Assembly: GCA_034440615.1 (NCBI GenBank)
Contig: JAOTOM010003973.1
Span: 62,001-126,000 of the forward strand
Direction: 5' to 3'
DNA: 64,000 nt
Origin: Ashinkailepas kermadecensis
Lineage: Eukaryota > Arthropoda > Thecostraca > Neolepadidae
The translations under genes and the position numbers were made by a program. The notes under the pieces were generated by a model, which saw nothing but the letters and a program-made list of their open reading frames with translations, had not been told where the DNA came from and made no database searches. Below are positions 22,153 to 33,040 of this stretch, one piece after another; positions within the stretch are counted from its first letter, which is position 1, and each line of letters starts with the position of its first letter.

Positions 22153-22233
<81 letters not shown>
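22153..22233. repeat. (TA)n microsatellite
   Basis: A pure TA run of about 80 bp directly after a MITE end. Confidence 0.95.
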
Positions 22234-22237
<4 letters not shown>

Positions 22238-23039
22238 CCCTTATTTAATTAGAAACAGATAAACATGCCTTGACATAAAATGTCTGTTTAATAAATTATT
22301 TTTGCTATAATTTTGCTTCAACTCATATATATAATGTGAGGTAAAAACAAAGCTATAGCAAAAATAATTTATTTCACAGATGCTTTGATGTCAAAGCATC
22401 ATTTGTTCATAACTTGAATTTGAGTCATAAGACTCAAATGACTCATTGTGATTTGAATGATTGACTCATGATTCAACTCATTTTTTTTTAAAGATGTGAT
22501 TCAACTCTCACGACTCTATATATATTTTGGGGAAACGAATCGATTCAACTCGCGACTCATTCAAAAACGATTGATTCATGAGTCGATTCTCGATTCAACT
22601 CGAGTCGAGCACAAGTCTGATTATGATAGGTAGATAGGTTTTTGCGGACAAAAACAATTTACATTTGAGCTGTCCTCATTGCTTTCTCAGTATAAGTGCT
22701 ACCAACTTTCTTGATGAAAATGCACCTTTCCAAGGAAAACAATCACTTCCGCTACCGGAACTATACGAAGGTTTCTTTTTGGTTGCTTCCTCCATTGAAT
22801 CTCTTTTGTCTAGGTGGGATTTTTCACTCCACTAGGTGGGACGCATCCCACATAGTTAACATGTTAGAGGCCCGGAGGCCCTGATTTGCGGTCTTTTCTT
22901 CGATGTTGCTAAAATGAAGAGACAGATGAAGCTAGTTGCCTTTGTACAAAAAGGCAAGGTGTGCTAAGTGGTGGAATGTTCAACGGTTTTTCCTCCCCAG
23001 GCGATAGGTACTACTCACTTTCCCCGGGAAAATGCTTTG

Positions 23040-24720
23040 GTCCCCCCCCCACTGAGAGGTTGTGGGGCCGCCAAGAACCGCGCCAGGCTTCGGAAAAATT
23101 GCGCCGGATCCCCTAAAAATATCGCTGGGGGCACCATAATTCGCTCCGGGGTCCTGAAAATACGTCCAGGGTCCAACAAGTCTGGCCCGACGGGGCCCTC
23201 AAAATGTCGCCGGGGCACCAAAATCGCACTGAAGCCCACGAAAATAACATTAGGCCCCCTCCAAAAAAACGTTCAATGACCACTAAGAAGGACGTTGGAT
23301 CTCCAATTGTGGGACCGGGCCCCGAAGGAGTCGCACCGGGGCCCTTGAAAATAACGTTGGGAGCCTCAAAAGGTTGGGTCTCGAAATAGCGCACAGAACC
23401 CCAAATGTCTGACCGTGGCACCTAGAAATAACGTTGGGTGTCGATTCGAGGCCACTAAAACTTGCGCTAGGGACATGGGTGTAGCCACATGGGGGGGGGA
23501 CATGTCCCCCAAGTGACTTGGGATCCCAACAAATGACTTTAAAGATGGACCTCTACCATCAAAAATTACACCGCGGCACCATCGAATTGACTCGAGCACC
23601 GGAATATTAGGAGCAGGTCCCGAAAGTATATTATCCGCAGGAGCTTTCTACTCTGAAGGGTGCCATCGGCTGAAAAACGTTGAACAGCCGCAGTGGCGTA
23701 CCAAGGGAAAAATGCCCTCTTCCATCCTGAGAGGGATAGGCTGCCAGAATCGTGCTGGGATCCCACAAAAGTCGTGCTTGGGCCCCAAGAAATCGCATCG
23801 GGCCCTCGAAATTCACGTAGGGGGCTCAAAATAAATGAAGCGGGCACCGGAAAACACGCACAGGGGTCGAAAAGAATATGCACTGGGGCTCGCCAAAATC
23901 ATGTTGGGACCCCAGCTAAGTACAATGCGCTCAGCGAACTTCCAGTTAGTTAGTTATTAGGGCTTTAGGGCGCATCGACTACATCGGTCATGTAGTGCCC
24001 AGAACCAGCGAACTTCCAGCGACCCTCCCCCCACAAATATCGCGCTCGGGACCCAACATTTTCGTCGGTAGTACCAAAAATGTGTGTCGGGCATCAAATA
24101 CTGCTGCCGGGGATCCCAAAAATTGGCGTTGAGGGCACCAAATAAGCACAACTTGGCCTCCAAAAAAATCGCATCGGGACCCGAAAAGATAAATCTGGAG
24201 CTCTCCAAAATAAGGCAGGGTTATTTTTTAAAAAATGTTCGGGCCAGGAAAATAGCTCTGGAGCTCCAATCATAGCAGCAGGTGCCTTCAAAAATCGCGT
24301 ACGGCCGCGAAGAAACGCATCGGAGCTCGAAAAAACGCGGCGGGACACAAATATGGCGCCGGGTGTGCGAAAAAATCAGGCTGAGATTTTGACTTGAAGG
24401 AAATTTAGAAGAGGTCCCCAAAAATCGTGTCGAGCGCAGATAACTGGCGTCAGGTACCCAGAACCACGCGCCGGGGCACGAAAAGTTGCACCGGAACCCC
24501 CAAAGTCGTGCTGGAGCCACAGATAAACACAGCAGGGCTCTAAGAGCACGAGAGGCGAAAAGGCAACTGGCCCTCCAAAGCGCACCGAGTCTCGCAAAAA
24601 GCGCGAGAGCCTTCAATGCATCGGTGCACAAAAAGCAACAAACCCTGGCAAGAGCCGGGGTCTGGAAAAATGTGCCGGGCCCCTAAACAAAATTTGCTGG
24701 AGCCCGGAAACACATATGTG
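23040..24720. repeat. Old, highly degenerate tandem array, about 31-bp period
   Basis: For 1.7 kb, words like GGGCCCCTGAAAAT, CACCAAAATCGC and GGGACCCGAAAA recur with a spacing near 30 bases. No two neighbouring units are identical. It is interrupted by MITE-like debris at about 23473-23520 and by the retroposon at 23946. No frame is conserved. The period is judged by eye. Confidence 0.55.
23946..24005 (-). mobile_element. Nano-SINE copy 2
   Basis: It reads, on the plus strand, GTTAGTTATTAGGG, TTTAGGGCGCATCGAC, CATGTAGTGCCCAG. CAGCGAACTTCCAG is repeated exactly on both sides (14 bp; 23932-23945 and 24006-24019). Confidence 0.88.
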
Positions 24721-24799
24721 AACAAAGAAAGCCCCAAAGGGTTAACAAAAGAACACAGAGCCAATAACTCGGTACGGTAGCCAATCTGGGAACATATTT

Positions 24800-25430
24800 A
24801 GCCAAACAGAAGTCCATCAGAGCTCAGCGGGTATCCGGATTTCTGAACCACGAAAAAATGTGGGAAGAGGAGAAGTAATACTCGAATTGAATAAATCGAA
24901 TTTTCCGAGCCAACCCCCATACGAAGCATACCATCACGTCAAATATGGCGCAAGACTATCATTGGTAGCAATTAGCAAAACATAGGAGGCCTAGCCGAAA
25001 CCGTAGAATCGCACGAAAGGTGGCGAATGCGCCTAGTCCGCAAGGCCGGTGAACACATCCACGAACGTTGGCCTGGTGGCGACCGGGCTTTATGAACTGA
25101 AATGCCTCAAATTTGACAAGTTGAAATTTTAAAGTGATTTGTACATGCGTAATTTCAGTAGTCTGAGGTGACATCACGGTATACCAAAAGAAAACCTTCG
25201 AACAGGATGGGGGAATTAGGGTTGAAATCCGGTGACTCAGAAACGATTGGTGATAAATTGAGCCCGCTCCACAGGAGGATTAAGTTGGTCACTAATTGTT
25301 TTTATCTAACAAAATAATAAAAAGACCCCCTTGAAAAATAGTGGTCGAAATCCGGCGTCTTTAAACCAAAAATACTAGTAGGTTCGGCACCCTTCAAAAC
25401 CGTTTGCGCCTCCCACGACGCAAACCCTAG
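24800..25430. other. No gene seen
   Basis: AT-rich with no supported exon. It ends at GGTACGCCACTG (about 25430-25440), the inverse of CAGTGGCGTACC at 23692. The two may be ends of one old hAT-like element. Confidence 0.35.
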
Positions 25431-25564
25431 GTACGCCACTGGGGGGGGGGGGGGGTGGCGATAGTTCCCCCTTCCCCAACCGGTGGGCTAGATCCACCTG
25501 TGACGCCATATTGTACTGATTAGGTATGAGCAAGAAATCCCACCTAGTGAGAATTCCTTAGAGG

Positions 25565-25805
25565 AGGCCTTGCACCGAACAGTACGCCACTGACGGCACC
25601 CCACCGAACAGTACGCCATTGACGGCACACCACCGAACAGTACGCCACTGACGCACGCCACCGAACAGTACGCCACTGACACAGCAGTCAGCACCCCGCC
25701 GAACAGTACGCCACTGACGCACGCCACCGAACAGTACGCCACTGACGCACCCCGCGGAACAGTACGTCATTGATGGCACTCCGCCGAACAGTACGCCATT
25801 GACAG
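25565..25805. repeat. 28-bp minisatellite, eight to nine copies
   Basis: The unit is approximately CACCGAACAGTACGCCACTG followed by ACGCACGC. On the minus strand each unit contains CAGTGGCGTAC, the same word as the MITE-like ends at 23692 and 25436. Confidence 0.85.
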
Positions 25806-26857
25806 CACCCCACTGCAGCAATTTGGTAGCAATCCTCCACTCCTCTCCATACTCATTGACATAGACGACAGAACGGCGGCGGGGGGGGGGGGGCACTGAG
25901 ACCCTGATGAATCCTAAAATGTAGCATTGACGCTATGTCGTAGACTGAAAATAAACCACACAAAAAACTTTTTAAAACCATACCCGACACCACCATCTGC
26001 GTTCGGCGTTTCGCCACCTATGTCCGTTGATGCATCTTCTGAGTACACCACAGGGTCCTAACTTGGTGCGTGATCCAACAACTGCCAGCAAAAAAAAAAC
26101 TAATGGGAGCTGAACGTGGAGCTGAACGTGGGGAACGTGGGGCACAACATTTTATGAATGCGGAAAGTGTATTTTGATATAAATTCCGAGCGTGCCTTTC
26201 GTAATCAAGATTAAAAAATGGCTGCGAAAATTCATTTGCAAAATTATTTGCGCACGTAAAGTCTATCGTGCTCACGCACAATATTCAAACTAGTCTGTGT
26301 CATATATCGCCTTGGTCTCAGCTTTTCATCTTCAAGAAGTTCCACGGCGTGCGACCCAAACTGTAAAAATGATGGACAGTAAAAAAATTGTCCATGATAT
26401 TTTAGTTTTTGTTGTAACACGCTTTTGACACACTCTTTTACGCCACGCCAGGTCAGCTTTCGAACGTACTCGGTTTCGAACGCAAATTCTGTTCAAGGAA
26501 AGAGGAAAATAGGTGGGCATCAGCACACCGATATTGTATCAATAGAAAGGTTCAAAAGGGCATATTTAACCATTTTTCGTTTTCGTGTTTCTGTCGTTCA
26601 TTGAAATATTACGGCATGGTGTACAGGAAATACTTACCATACATATTGTTCTTGATAATCATGTCGGATGTATACATTTACGGTGGAGTGAGTACGAAAG
26701 ACGATATCGATTTTGCGCCATTATCAGCTTAACGGACGTGATGCCGAAGAGGCTAAGGACTCGGCTGTTTCAATACGAAATCTGACATCCCATTATAACT
26801 GCTCCGTAGTTGTGCTAGATGCGATAATTGCCAGGCGGATACTTGCAAGAAACAAGG

Positions 26858-26946
26858 ATGGTGCGTAACATTTATCCGAAGTTGGTTGCACGCACAGTCC
26901 TTGTAAAGAATGGTCAGGTTGATGAAGCATTCAAAGTTATAAACAG
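26858..26946 (+). CDS. MRPS21: MRPS21 exon 1
   Basis: Starts MVRNIYPKLVARTVLVKNGQ and ends at AAACAG/GTATGAG, leaving two bases that complete Arg with exon 2. Confidence 0.93.
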
Positions 26947-29900
26947 GTATGAGTATTTTCTTGATTCTTGAATGAGTCGATGATTTTCTTTCCTGCAATC
27001 TGGCACCAAATATATAAAGTAACTCATCTAGAGTGTACAAAATCATAACTTGGTAAAATGTGCAAAGGAACTGAACCATAAAATCAAAGTCATAGTCAAA
27101 GTGTTACGGCTTAATAAGAGCCACAGGGGCCCATCTGGGTTAAGCCTATCTAGAAAATGTACTAGAAATGTACATACGCTTACCCCAATCAATCCCTTAT
27201 CTCAAGTTCCTAGGGAGCTTTATATCCCAGCCTATCTAGCACCATTCACTTGCTATTGCATAACACACTCAACAATTACAAACTCCTCCCATCATACCCA
27301 ATGTGCTACCATAGATAATCTCATCAGTATCACATCCCGAAGGAAGGTGCTGAATCCACTGCTAGGTACACCCTATATAAGTTATAAATCGTTTGGACTT
27401 AATAAGAGACCCAAAGGCCCATCCAGTTAAGTCTGTATATGGAAGATACCATAAGCCTGGTAAAAAGACCCACCCCAACCATCCCACATCCTGAAGAAAC
27501 CAGTCCACCAATATCCCACACACCTATCAATGCCTATCTACCCTTGCTATCTAACCCTATTCCCCTGATTCCTCTTGGCACATGTGGATTGAATGCCTAT
27601 CAATAATTTTCAAACTGCATCCATGCCCTAAAGGTGTCTGTGCCATGCACAACATAAATGTCACCCATTTCCATCACAAGTTAGAACTCAAAAACAAGAT
27701 TTTCCTGTCTAAAAATTTTGTCCACCCTACTTTTAAATACATTCAATGAGGGACTCCCCACATCAGCAGGCATCCCATTCCACTGATCAACAACCCTTTG
27801 ACTGAAGACCTGTTGTCACTTAACTGTCCTACACCTCAACTTGTCTAACCTGAATTGATGACCCCTATGTGATACTCTAAACTGAAGAGTGCCATTTAAA
27901 TTGACCTGATCTAGTCCTTTAACAATTTTGTACATATCAATCATGTCCCCCCTTAATCTCCTATACTTGAGTGAGTACATATATAATGCCACAAGCCTTT
28001 CTCCATATTCTAAGTTACCTATTCCACTGATGAGTCTAGCTGCTTTGCGCTGCACTCTTTTTAACATGTCGATATCTTTTTCTAGGTAGGGGCGCCATGC
28101 TTGTACATAATATTCCAAGTTGGGTTGCACATATGCTAAGTACAGTTTTTTTTCATGACTTCCTTACCATGGCAGCAGAATTGGTAATTTTGTGCTTTAA
28201 GGTGTTTTGTGAATTCTTGGAATTTCTAATTCAAATGCAATAGTTATCAATATGACTAAGATGATGGGACCACTCATTTTCTGTGCAATTGCTTACTTTT
28301 CAGGTTGTGAGCAAAATAACACCAAAAAGGGGCTTTGAGTTAGGTAACATGGCATAAAAATAAATGTTAAAAAATAAAATAAAAATGCAACATAGCTAGT
28401 TGCAACATAGCAACATAGCATTTCTCCCTTTGGAGAAAAATATCCCAAAAATAAAATTTGAGAAATGTAGACTTGTAGACTTTCTGAAAATTTTCTAAAT
28501 ATGAAAAACTGAACCTAACCTAAAGAACAAACTGCTTTTGAAGAAAACAATTATCCAAAGAAAAAAAAATTGAACTTAAAAAGACTAAACTAACCTAACC
28601 CAAGCCAAACCTGACACATTTGTTTGCTTTGCTTTGCTTTGCTTTGTGGAGGCAAATGTGTGTAAAAACTTTTCTTGTTACCACCTTAAAGCACAATACT
28701 ACTACAGAATCATGCAGTTTTCACCTCCAATCTAAGTTAAAGGGTATTATTGTGGTTTAAGGCAACCACAAGACAAGTTTTACACACATTTTACCTCCAT
28801 GAATGATACAAAGGGATTAGGTTTGGTTTAGGTAGGCTTTTGTTGTCAGTTTGATAATTTTCGAAATAATATTTGGCAAATATTGTAAAATTGAAAATAT
28901 TTTTTTTTCTCAACAACAGTGAGCCAGGTTAGGTTGTTTTTAAATTTGAAATCTGAAGCTGCTGACAAGATCATGATGTCACAGATGGTGGGGATAAAGT
29001 TTGGTGAAAAGTAAGAGCTACCACAATTGCATGTTGTGCAGCTTGAAGGAAATTAATTCAGTAAGTTGACTGTCTGCAGGGGGTCAAAGCAAGTGCCTGA
29101 CTAATATTATATGTAAATTTTACAACTCTAGGACATTTGGGTTGACTGATTGCATATTTTTGGGTAGGAGTGGCATATATGTACTGCACCATGATCAAAC
29201 CTCTTTGGGAACTGCTTAATCAATGCTGTTTCTCCACTCAGCACACCCAAAACATTAAATGCAGCAAGCTATTAGCTTCATCCTCATCAGTTTTGATGCC
29301 ATTCTATTTAGACAATAGCCCTGTCTTGTTGGACATAAATATTCATGATGGATTAGAAAAGGGCTTGCAGAATACAAAAGCAAAATTTACAAGACAGCAA
29401 AATTTCACATACAGCTTGTGAAGGAAGTAATTTGATTAATTCGATAATGATAGACAATGTTTTGTATCCCATATGGTTGTATCAATGCATGCAGAAATTT
29501 CTCCACTTTTGTATCCCATTCTTGATAGCCTTTTGTAGTAAGTGGACATACTGAGTATGTTGCAAGTTAGATGAGATTATGTTGAGTAATATTATGTTGG
29601 GTATTTGCATTAGCTTTGGTTATGCCATGTTGTATTATTTTAGAATAGGTTGGGTTGATATAACCAGAGTTGGTGAAATGCTGGCAAAAGTGTTTTGCAA
29701 TGCCAGTGGTATTAACAGTTAAAAGCTATTTACAGGCAAATATTGTTAATCCTGCACCAGGCCACAATGGGCTCTAGAATCTTTGGGATCTGGAGATTAC
29801 CCAGAACCATAATCACAAACTTGACATGGTCCCCTGCACAAGGTTAATATGTCTTGACAGAAAATGTTATTGCCAGGTTCCTGGTATTAACCATGTTATT

Positions 29901-31740
29901 TCAGCATCTTGCCAGCCCTGTATAAACCCAACTAAGCATATTCAAACATAATCTGACATAGCTTAACATAGTGCAACCTAAGCTAATACAACATAGCTTA
30001 TATGGGCGCAAAATGACCAATGCAGTCGACGCACCCTAAAGCACAAATCCACCACCACCACAACATAGCTTATCATAAAGTCATGAAGTTCAAACACTTA
30101 AGAAGAGCCACATGGGCCTATATGGGTTCAACCTATAAAGAGGGGATAATATAAGATGAGAAAAAGGGACTGAAACATCCTAACCACAAGACGACAAAAA
30201 GAAACTGATGCACCCCAACCAATGCTATATCCTGGGTTCTGAATACACTGCCATGCACATGTCACGAGCATAATTCCCCATGTATAACATGTAAGACACC
30301 TATCATCAATCCCATTGCACCCACTCCAACCTCAGGGTTAGTTTCCGTTTGCAGGTTTTCAGGTTCCAAACACAATTTGATCTGTATAATAGGGTGGGGG
30401 TGCGGGCGCAACGAGCCCCCTTGGGTGTATAATAGGGTGGGGGTGCGGGCGCAACGAGCCCCCTTGGGTGTATAATAGGGTGGGGGTGCGGGCGCAACGA
30501 GCCCCCTTGGGTGTGCTAGCGATTGCAACCTGCTGAAAAATGGACTCATTGCTGGATGCCGTTGGGGAAAAGATGTTTGAATGTCAGGTATATGGAAATT
30601 GTGCGCACCAACACTAACTACTATGACCTACTACAACACTAACTACTAGCTAATTCATGACCTACAACAACACTAACTACTAGCTAATTCATTGGTGGTG
30701 AATTAGCCCATGCACCACTTTTTATGTGGCGTGGTATGCATCAAAGTCATTTTTGTTCATTTTGGTGAAAGTCACTTGACATTGGTGGTGAATTCTTTTG
30801 GATGTTGGAAAAATTTGGAAAGCTGGAAAAGTTCTGTATTTTCAAGTTCATCCATGCATGTGATATGTTGACAAGTTCATCTGAAATGTGCATCATTTTT
30901 GTATTCGTGTCATTTTCCAGAATTTTGGGGAAGGAAGGGTTCCTGGAGCAGCACAGAAGAACCCGGTTTTACGAGAAGCCCACACAGGTAAGTACTAACC
31001 ATTAACTTAGTGACGGGTCGATTGAAGGCACTAGGAAGTTTTCAGCATTGGATCGTGACCTTTATATTCAATAACATGCATGTCATGATTCGTGTTAGAA
31101 GTTACTGTTGATGGCTATGGTATGGATAATCGATATCACATCCACCTGGAATGCCGTGAAGCCGGTTGTCCTAAAAGCGTATGTGACGAGCTCGAAGTAG
31201 TAGTGGTCTCAAATACGGGTCACGGGTTTTGTTCGGTCTCTCACCAGGATGGACGTAGTTAAGCCAGTGATCAAAATATTTGATGTTCCGACCAATCCGT
31301 TCAATGCCATGCATTTTATATTTGTTCCTTTATGTCCGTTTATGAAAAAATGTCGCACAATATATATGCTTTAAAAAAAAATATATATATATATTTTTGT
31401 TATTTAAATGAATTTAATTCGAGTTCTTGTTGGGGTGGCTTTATGAACTACGGTCCTATTGCTAAGCAGAGCTAGTTGCGTGAACGCTGGCCCCACCACC
31501 CGATCCATGAATTCCAGTTCAACGGCAGAATTTTGATCCAAAGTTTAACGTGCCGTTAATGCACCGACACGGCCGTCCGGTAGCTCGTCCCCGACCTTAT
31601 CGGGCCAGCTGCCAACCGACCCTCCCAGCCGGGGGCCAAATGCGAGCGCGCGAAGCGACTCGAACCCTGCGTTGCCAGGTCAGGGGAGACCAGAGCAGGC
31701 CAGCGCTCTAACCAACTGAGCTACTTGGCAATATATATAT

Positions 31741-31813
<73 letters not shown>

Positions 31814-31989
31814 TGTATGCATACAGCGCGCGTCGAATATCGCCAACCACTCACCGGCACTCACGTCCCCAGTTCCGCCGACGGATCAATTTTGAGAAGT
31901 GCAAGGCGATATACCAGGAGGACATGGACCGGAAGCTCGAGTTCCTCATGCGGAAGAACCGCGTGACGCCGTGGATTGGCTGTGAATGA
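26858..31989 (+). CDS. MRPS21: Mitochondrial ribosomal protein S21 (bS21m)
   Basis: This is a component of the small subunit of the mitochondrial ribosome, imported into the matrix. Three exons, 26858-26946, 30921-30987 and 31873-31989, join in phase (2 then 0) and give a 90-aa protein, close to the usual length of about 87. The N terminus has ARTVLVKNGQVDEAFKVINR, then ILGKEGFLEQHRRTRFYEKP, and the end is EFLMRKNRVTPWIGCE. The R-FYEKP and FLMRKNR-PW signatures are diagnostic of the S21 family. The start ATG sits in AAGGATGG, a good context. Intron 1 (4 kb) holds LINE fragments and a nano-SINE; intron 2 holds a tRNA-headed SINE and a (TA)n run. It is convergent with the OTULIN-like gene, with 880 bp between the stops. 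Confidence 0.95.
27100..28170 (-). mobile_element. L2/CR1-like LINE fragments in MRPS21 intron 1
   Basis: The minus frame 27816-28130 encodes LEYYVQAWRPYLEKDIDMLK and YRRLRGDMIDMY. It then shifts frame, and the sequence to about 27700 still matches the RT C terminus (VDQWNGMPADVGSPSLN in another frame). 3'UTR-like blocks with a GGGCC...TGTGGCTCTTATTAAG motif occur at about 27108-27160 and 27397-27450. All are 5' truncated and dead. Confidence 0.8.
28180..30000. other. MRPS21 intron 1, AT-rich, no gene seen
   Basis: Low GC with several CTTTG and AAAAT runs. No splice-consistent exon in the phase needed by MRPS21. Confidence 0.5.
30002..30059 (+). mobile_element. Nano-SINE copy 3
   Basis: ATGGGCGCAAAATGACC, CAGTCGACGCACCC and a CCACCACC tail, between exact copies of ACAACATAGCTTAT (29988-30001 and 30060-30073). 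Confidence 0.88.
30090..30240 (-). mobile_element. LINE 3'UTR fragment
   Basis: AAGAGCCACATGGGCCTATA and the following AACCTATAAAG block match, on the same strand, the fragments at 27108 and 27397. Only the 3' end of the LINE is present. Confidence 0.5.
30360..30520. repeat. Tandem repeat, three copies of an approximately 48-bp GC-rich unit
   Basis: The unit contains GTATAATAGGGTGGGGGTGC, GGGCGCAACGAGCCCCC and TTGGGT. The three copies are virtually identical, so the duplication is recent. It lies in MRPS21 intron 1. Confidence 0.85.
30921..30987 (+). CDS. MRPS21: MRPS21 exon 2
   Basis: Acceptor GTGTCATTTTCCAG, donor CACACAG/GTAAGTAC. Encodes ILGKEGFLEQHRRTRFYEKP and TQ. Confidence 0.93.
31570..31733 (-). 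mobile_element. tRNA-derived SINE of a second type in MRPS21 intron 2
   Basis: On the minus strand AAGTAGCTCAGTTGGTTAG (A box) and GGTTCGAGTCGC (B box) are followed by a body different from the other SINEs (GGTCGGTTGGCAGCTGG). It ends beside the (TA)n run. Confidence 0.65.
31739..31811. repeat. (TA)n microsatellite
   Basis: A TA run within MRPS21 intron 2, starting about 60 bp before the acceptor of exon 3. Confidence 0.95.
31873..31989 (+). CDS. MRPS21: MRPS21 exon 3
   Basis: Acceptor ACGTCCCCAG. Encodes FRRRINFEKCKAIYQEDMDR and then KLEFLMRKNRVTPWIGCE, with TGA at 31987-31989. Confidence 0.93.
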   Translation, partial: FRRRINFEKCKAIYQEDMDRKLEFLMRKNRVTPWIGCE

Positions 31990-32872
31990 ACGTTGGTCGT
32001 GTGGATCGCAGTGGTGTATTTGTCTTGATATGATGCGGCCCAGCTGGTCTGAACTATCGTGCTGATGCTCGTGTGGGTTCATATGTATGCAGTGTGTGCG
32101 TGCGTATCAAAATGCAACAGGAAGAAAACACGAAATGAAAACAGTCGCCTCTATTCATCTAACCCGTCGAATGGTTAGACATTAGCAGTGTATAACAATG
32201 CAGTTTCACATATAGATTGCATGTACTCTAACACCGGCAGTGACTCAATAGAACTTCATCACATAAGTTATACGAGCTGCATCGAGACAACCGGGAGTTA
32301 AACTAATACGCAACCGTCGTCAGGAAGTCGTGTTTCTGCGCGCTTAACACAAGTTTAAACGATTCATTGTAAACAGTGCAAATGCGCCAACACGCTAAGA
32401 AAAACAAGGCACCGAATGTAAATGGTGACCTGCAGCTCCTGACTGAAACATAAGCGGTGCGATGCGTCAGGTACCTAACAATGTCAACACCTGTCGTACA
32501 ACACCTAGCACACCAGCACGTCATTGCTAGGGATCACAAAACATGGGCCACGCAACGGACACAAGAGGGCACTCGCGCCGGGTCACGGGTCACCGCCGGA
32601 GGATGGACACTTGGCGACTGGCCGAGGCCACCCTGTGTCGGAGCCGACAGGCACTGGGACGGTTGTCCCCCCCGAGATTCACGGCGTCTGCACACCGGGA
32701 GAGCGGTCTGCCGCGGCGGCGCCTCCCGCACTGGAGGTGTCCTGGTGTGGCAGCTCCGAGACTCACGGTGTCTGCACACCAGGAGAGCGGTCTACTGCAA
32801 TCTGTGGTCTACACCAGCACACTGGAGGCGTGCTGGTGCGGTCCGTGCACGCTATGGTGTTTCAGCGAGACA
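31990..32872. other. Convergent intergenic interval / 3'UTRs
   Basis: It holds the 3'UTRs of MRPS21 (+) and the OTULIN-like gene (-). A block of about 70 bp with CACGGTGTCTGCACACC and AGGAGAGCGGTCT is imperfectly duplicated (32683-32720 and 32762-32798). I see no AATAAA close to either stop. Confidence 0.5.
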
Positions 32873-33040
32873 TCAGCTGGCCACGTTGTAGTGTCGGTCG
32901 TCCTCGGCCACCAGCGTCAGCTGCACACGCGCGCCGCTCTCCTCCGGGTAGAACGTGACGAAGTCGGACCGCGCGTGAGCGCCTGGCCTGATGACTCGCA
33001 GAGTCACGCCTAGTGCGTGGCCCAGAAGGCACATCTCGAC
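32873..33040 (-). CDS. OTULIN: OTULIN-like exon 7 (catalytic His/Asn, stop)
   Basis: Acceptor [37 protein letters not shown], then [15 protein letters not shown] and TGA at 32875-32873. Confidence 0.95.
   Translation of the reverse strand, partial: VEMCLLGHALGVTLRVIRPGAHARSDFVTFYPEESGARVQLTLVAEDDRHYNVAS

Larger units (their letters stand above)
13148..22619 (-). mobile_element. 9.5-kb hAT-superfamily element with nested insertions
   Basis: The ends are 18-bp perfect inverted repeats: CAGACTTGTGCTCGACTC at 13148 and its reverse complement ending at 22619. Flanks ATTGTGAT (13140-13147) and ATTATGAT (22620-22627) make an 8-bp target duplication with one mismatch, as expected for hAT. Both subterminal regions (13160-13370 and 22390-22600) are packed with GACTCAT/ATGAGTC words, probable transposase-binding sites. 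The interior contains a three-exon hAT transposase gene on the minus strand (14411-19077). Several MITEs have since inserted. That the transposase belongs to these ends is inferred from position. Confidence 0.6.
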
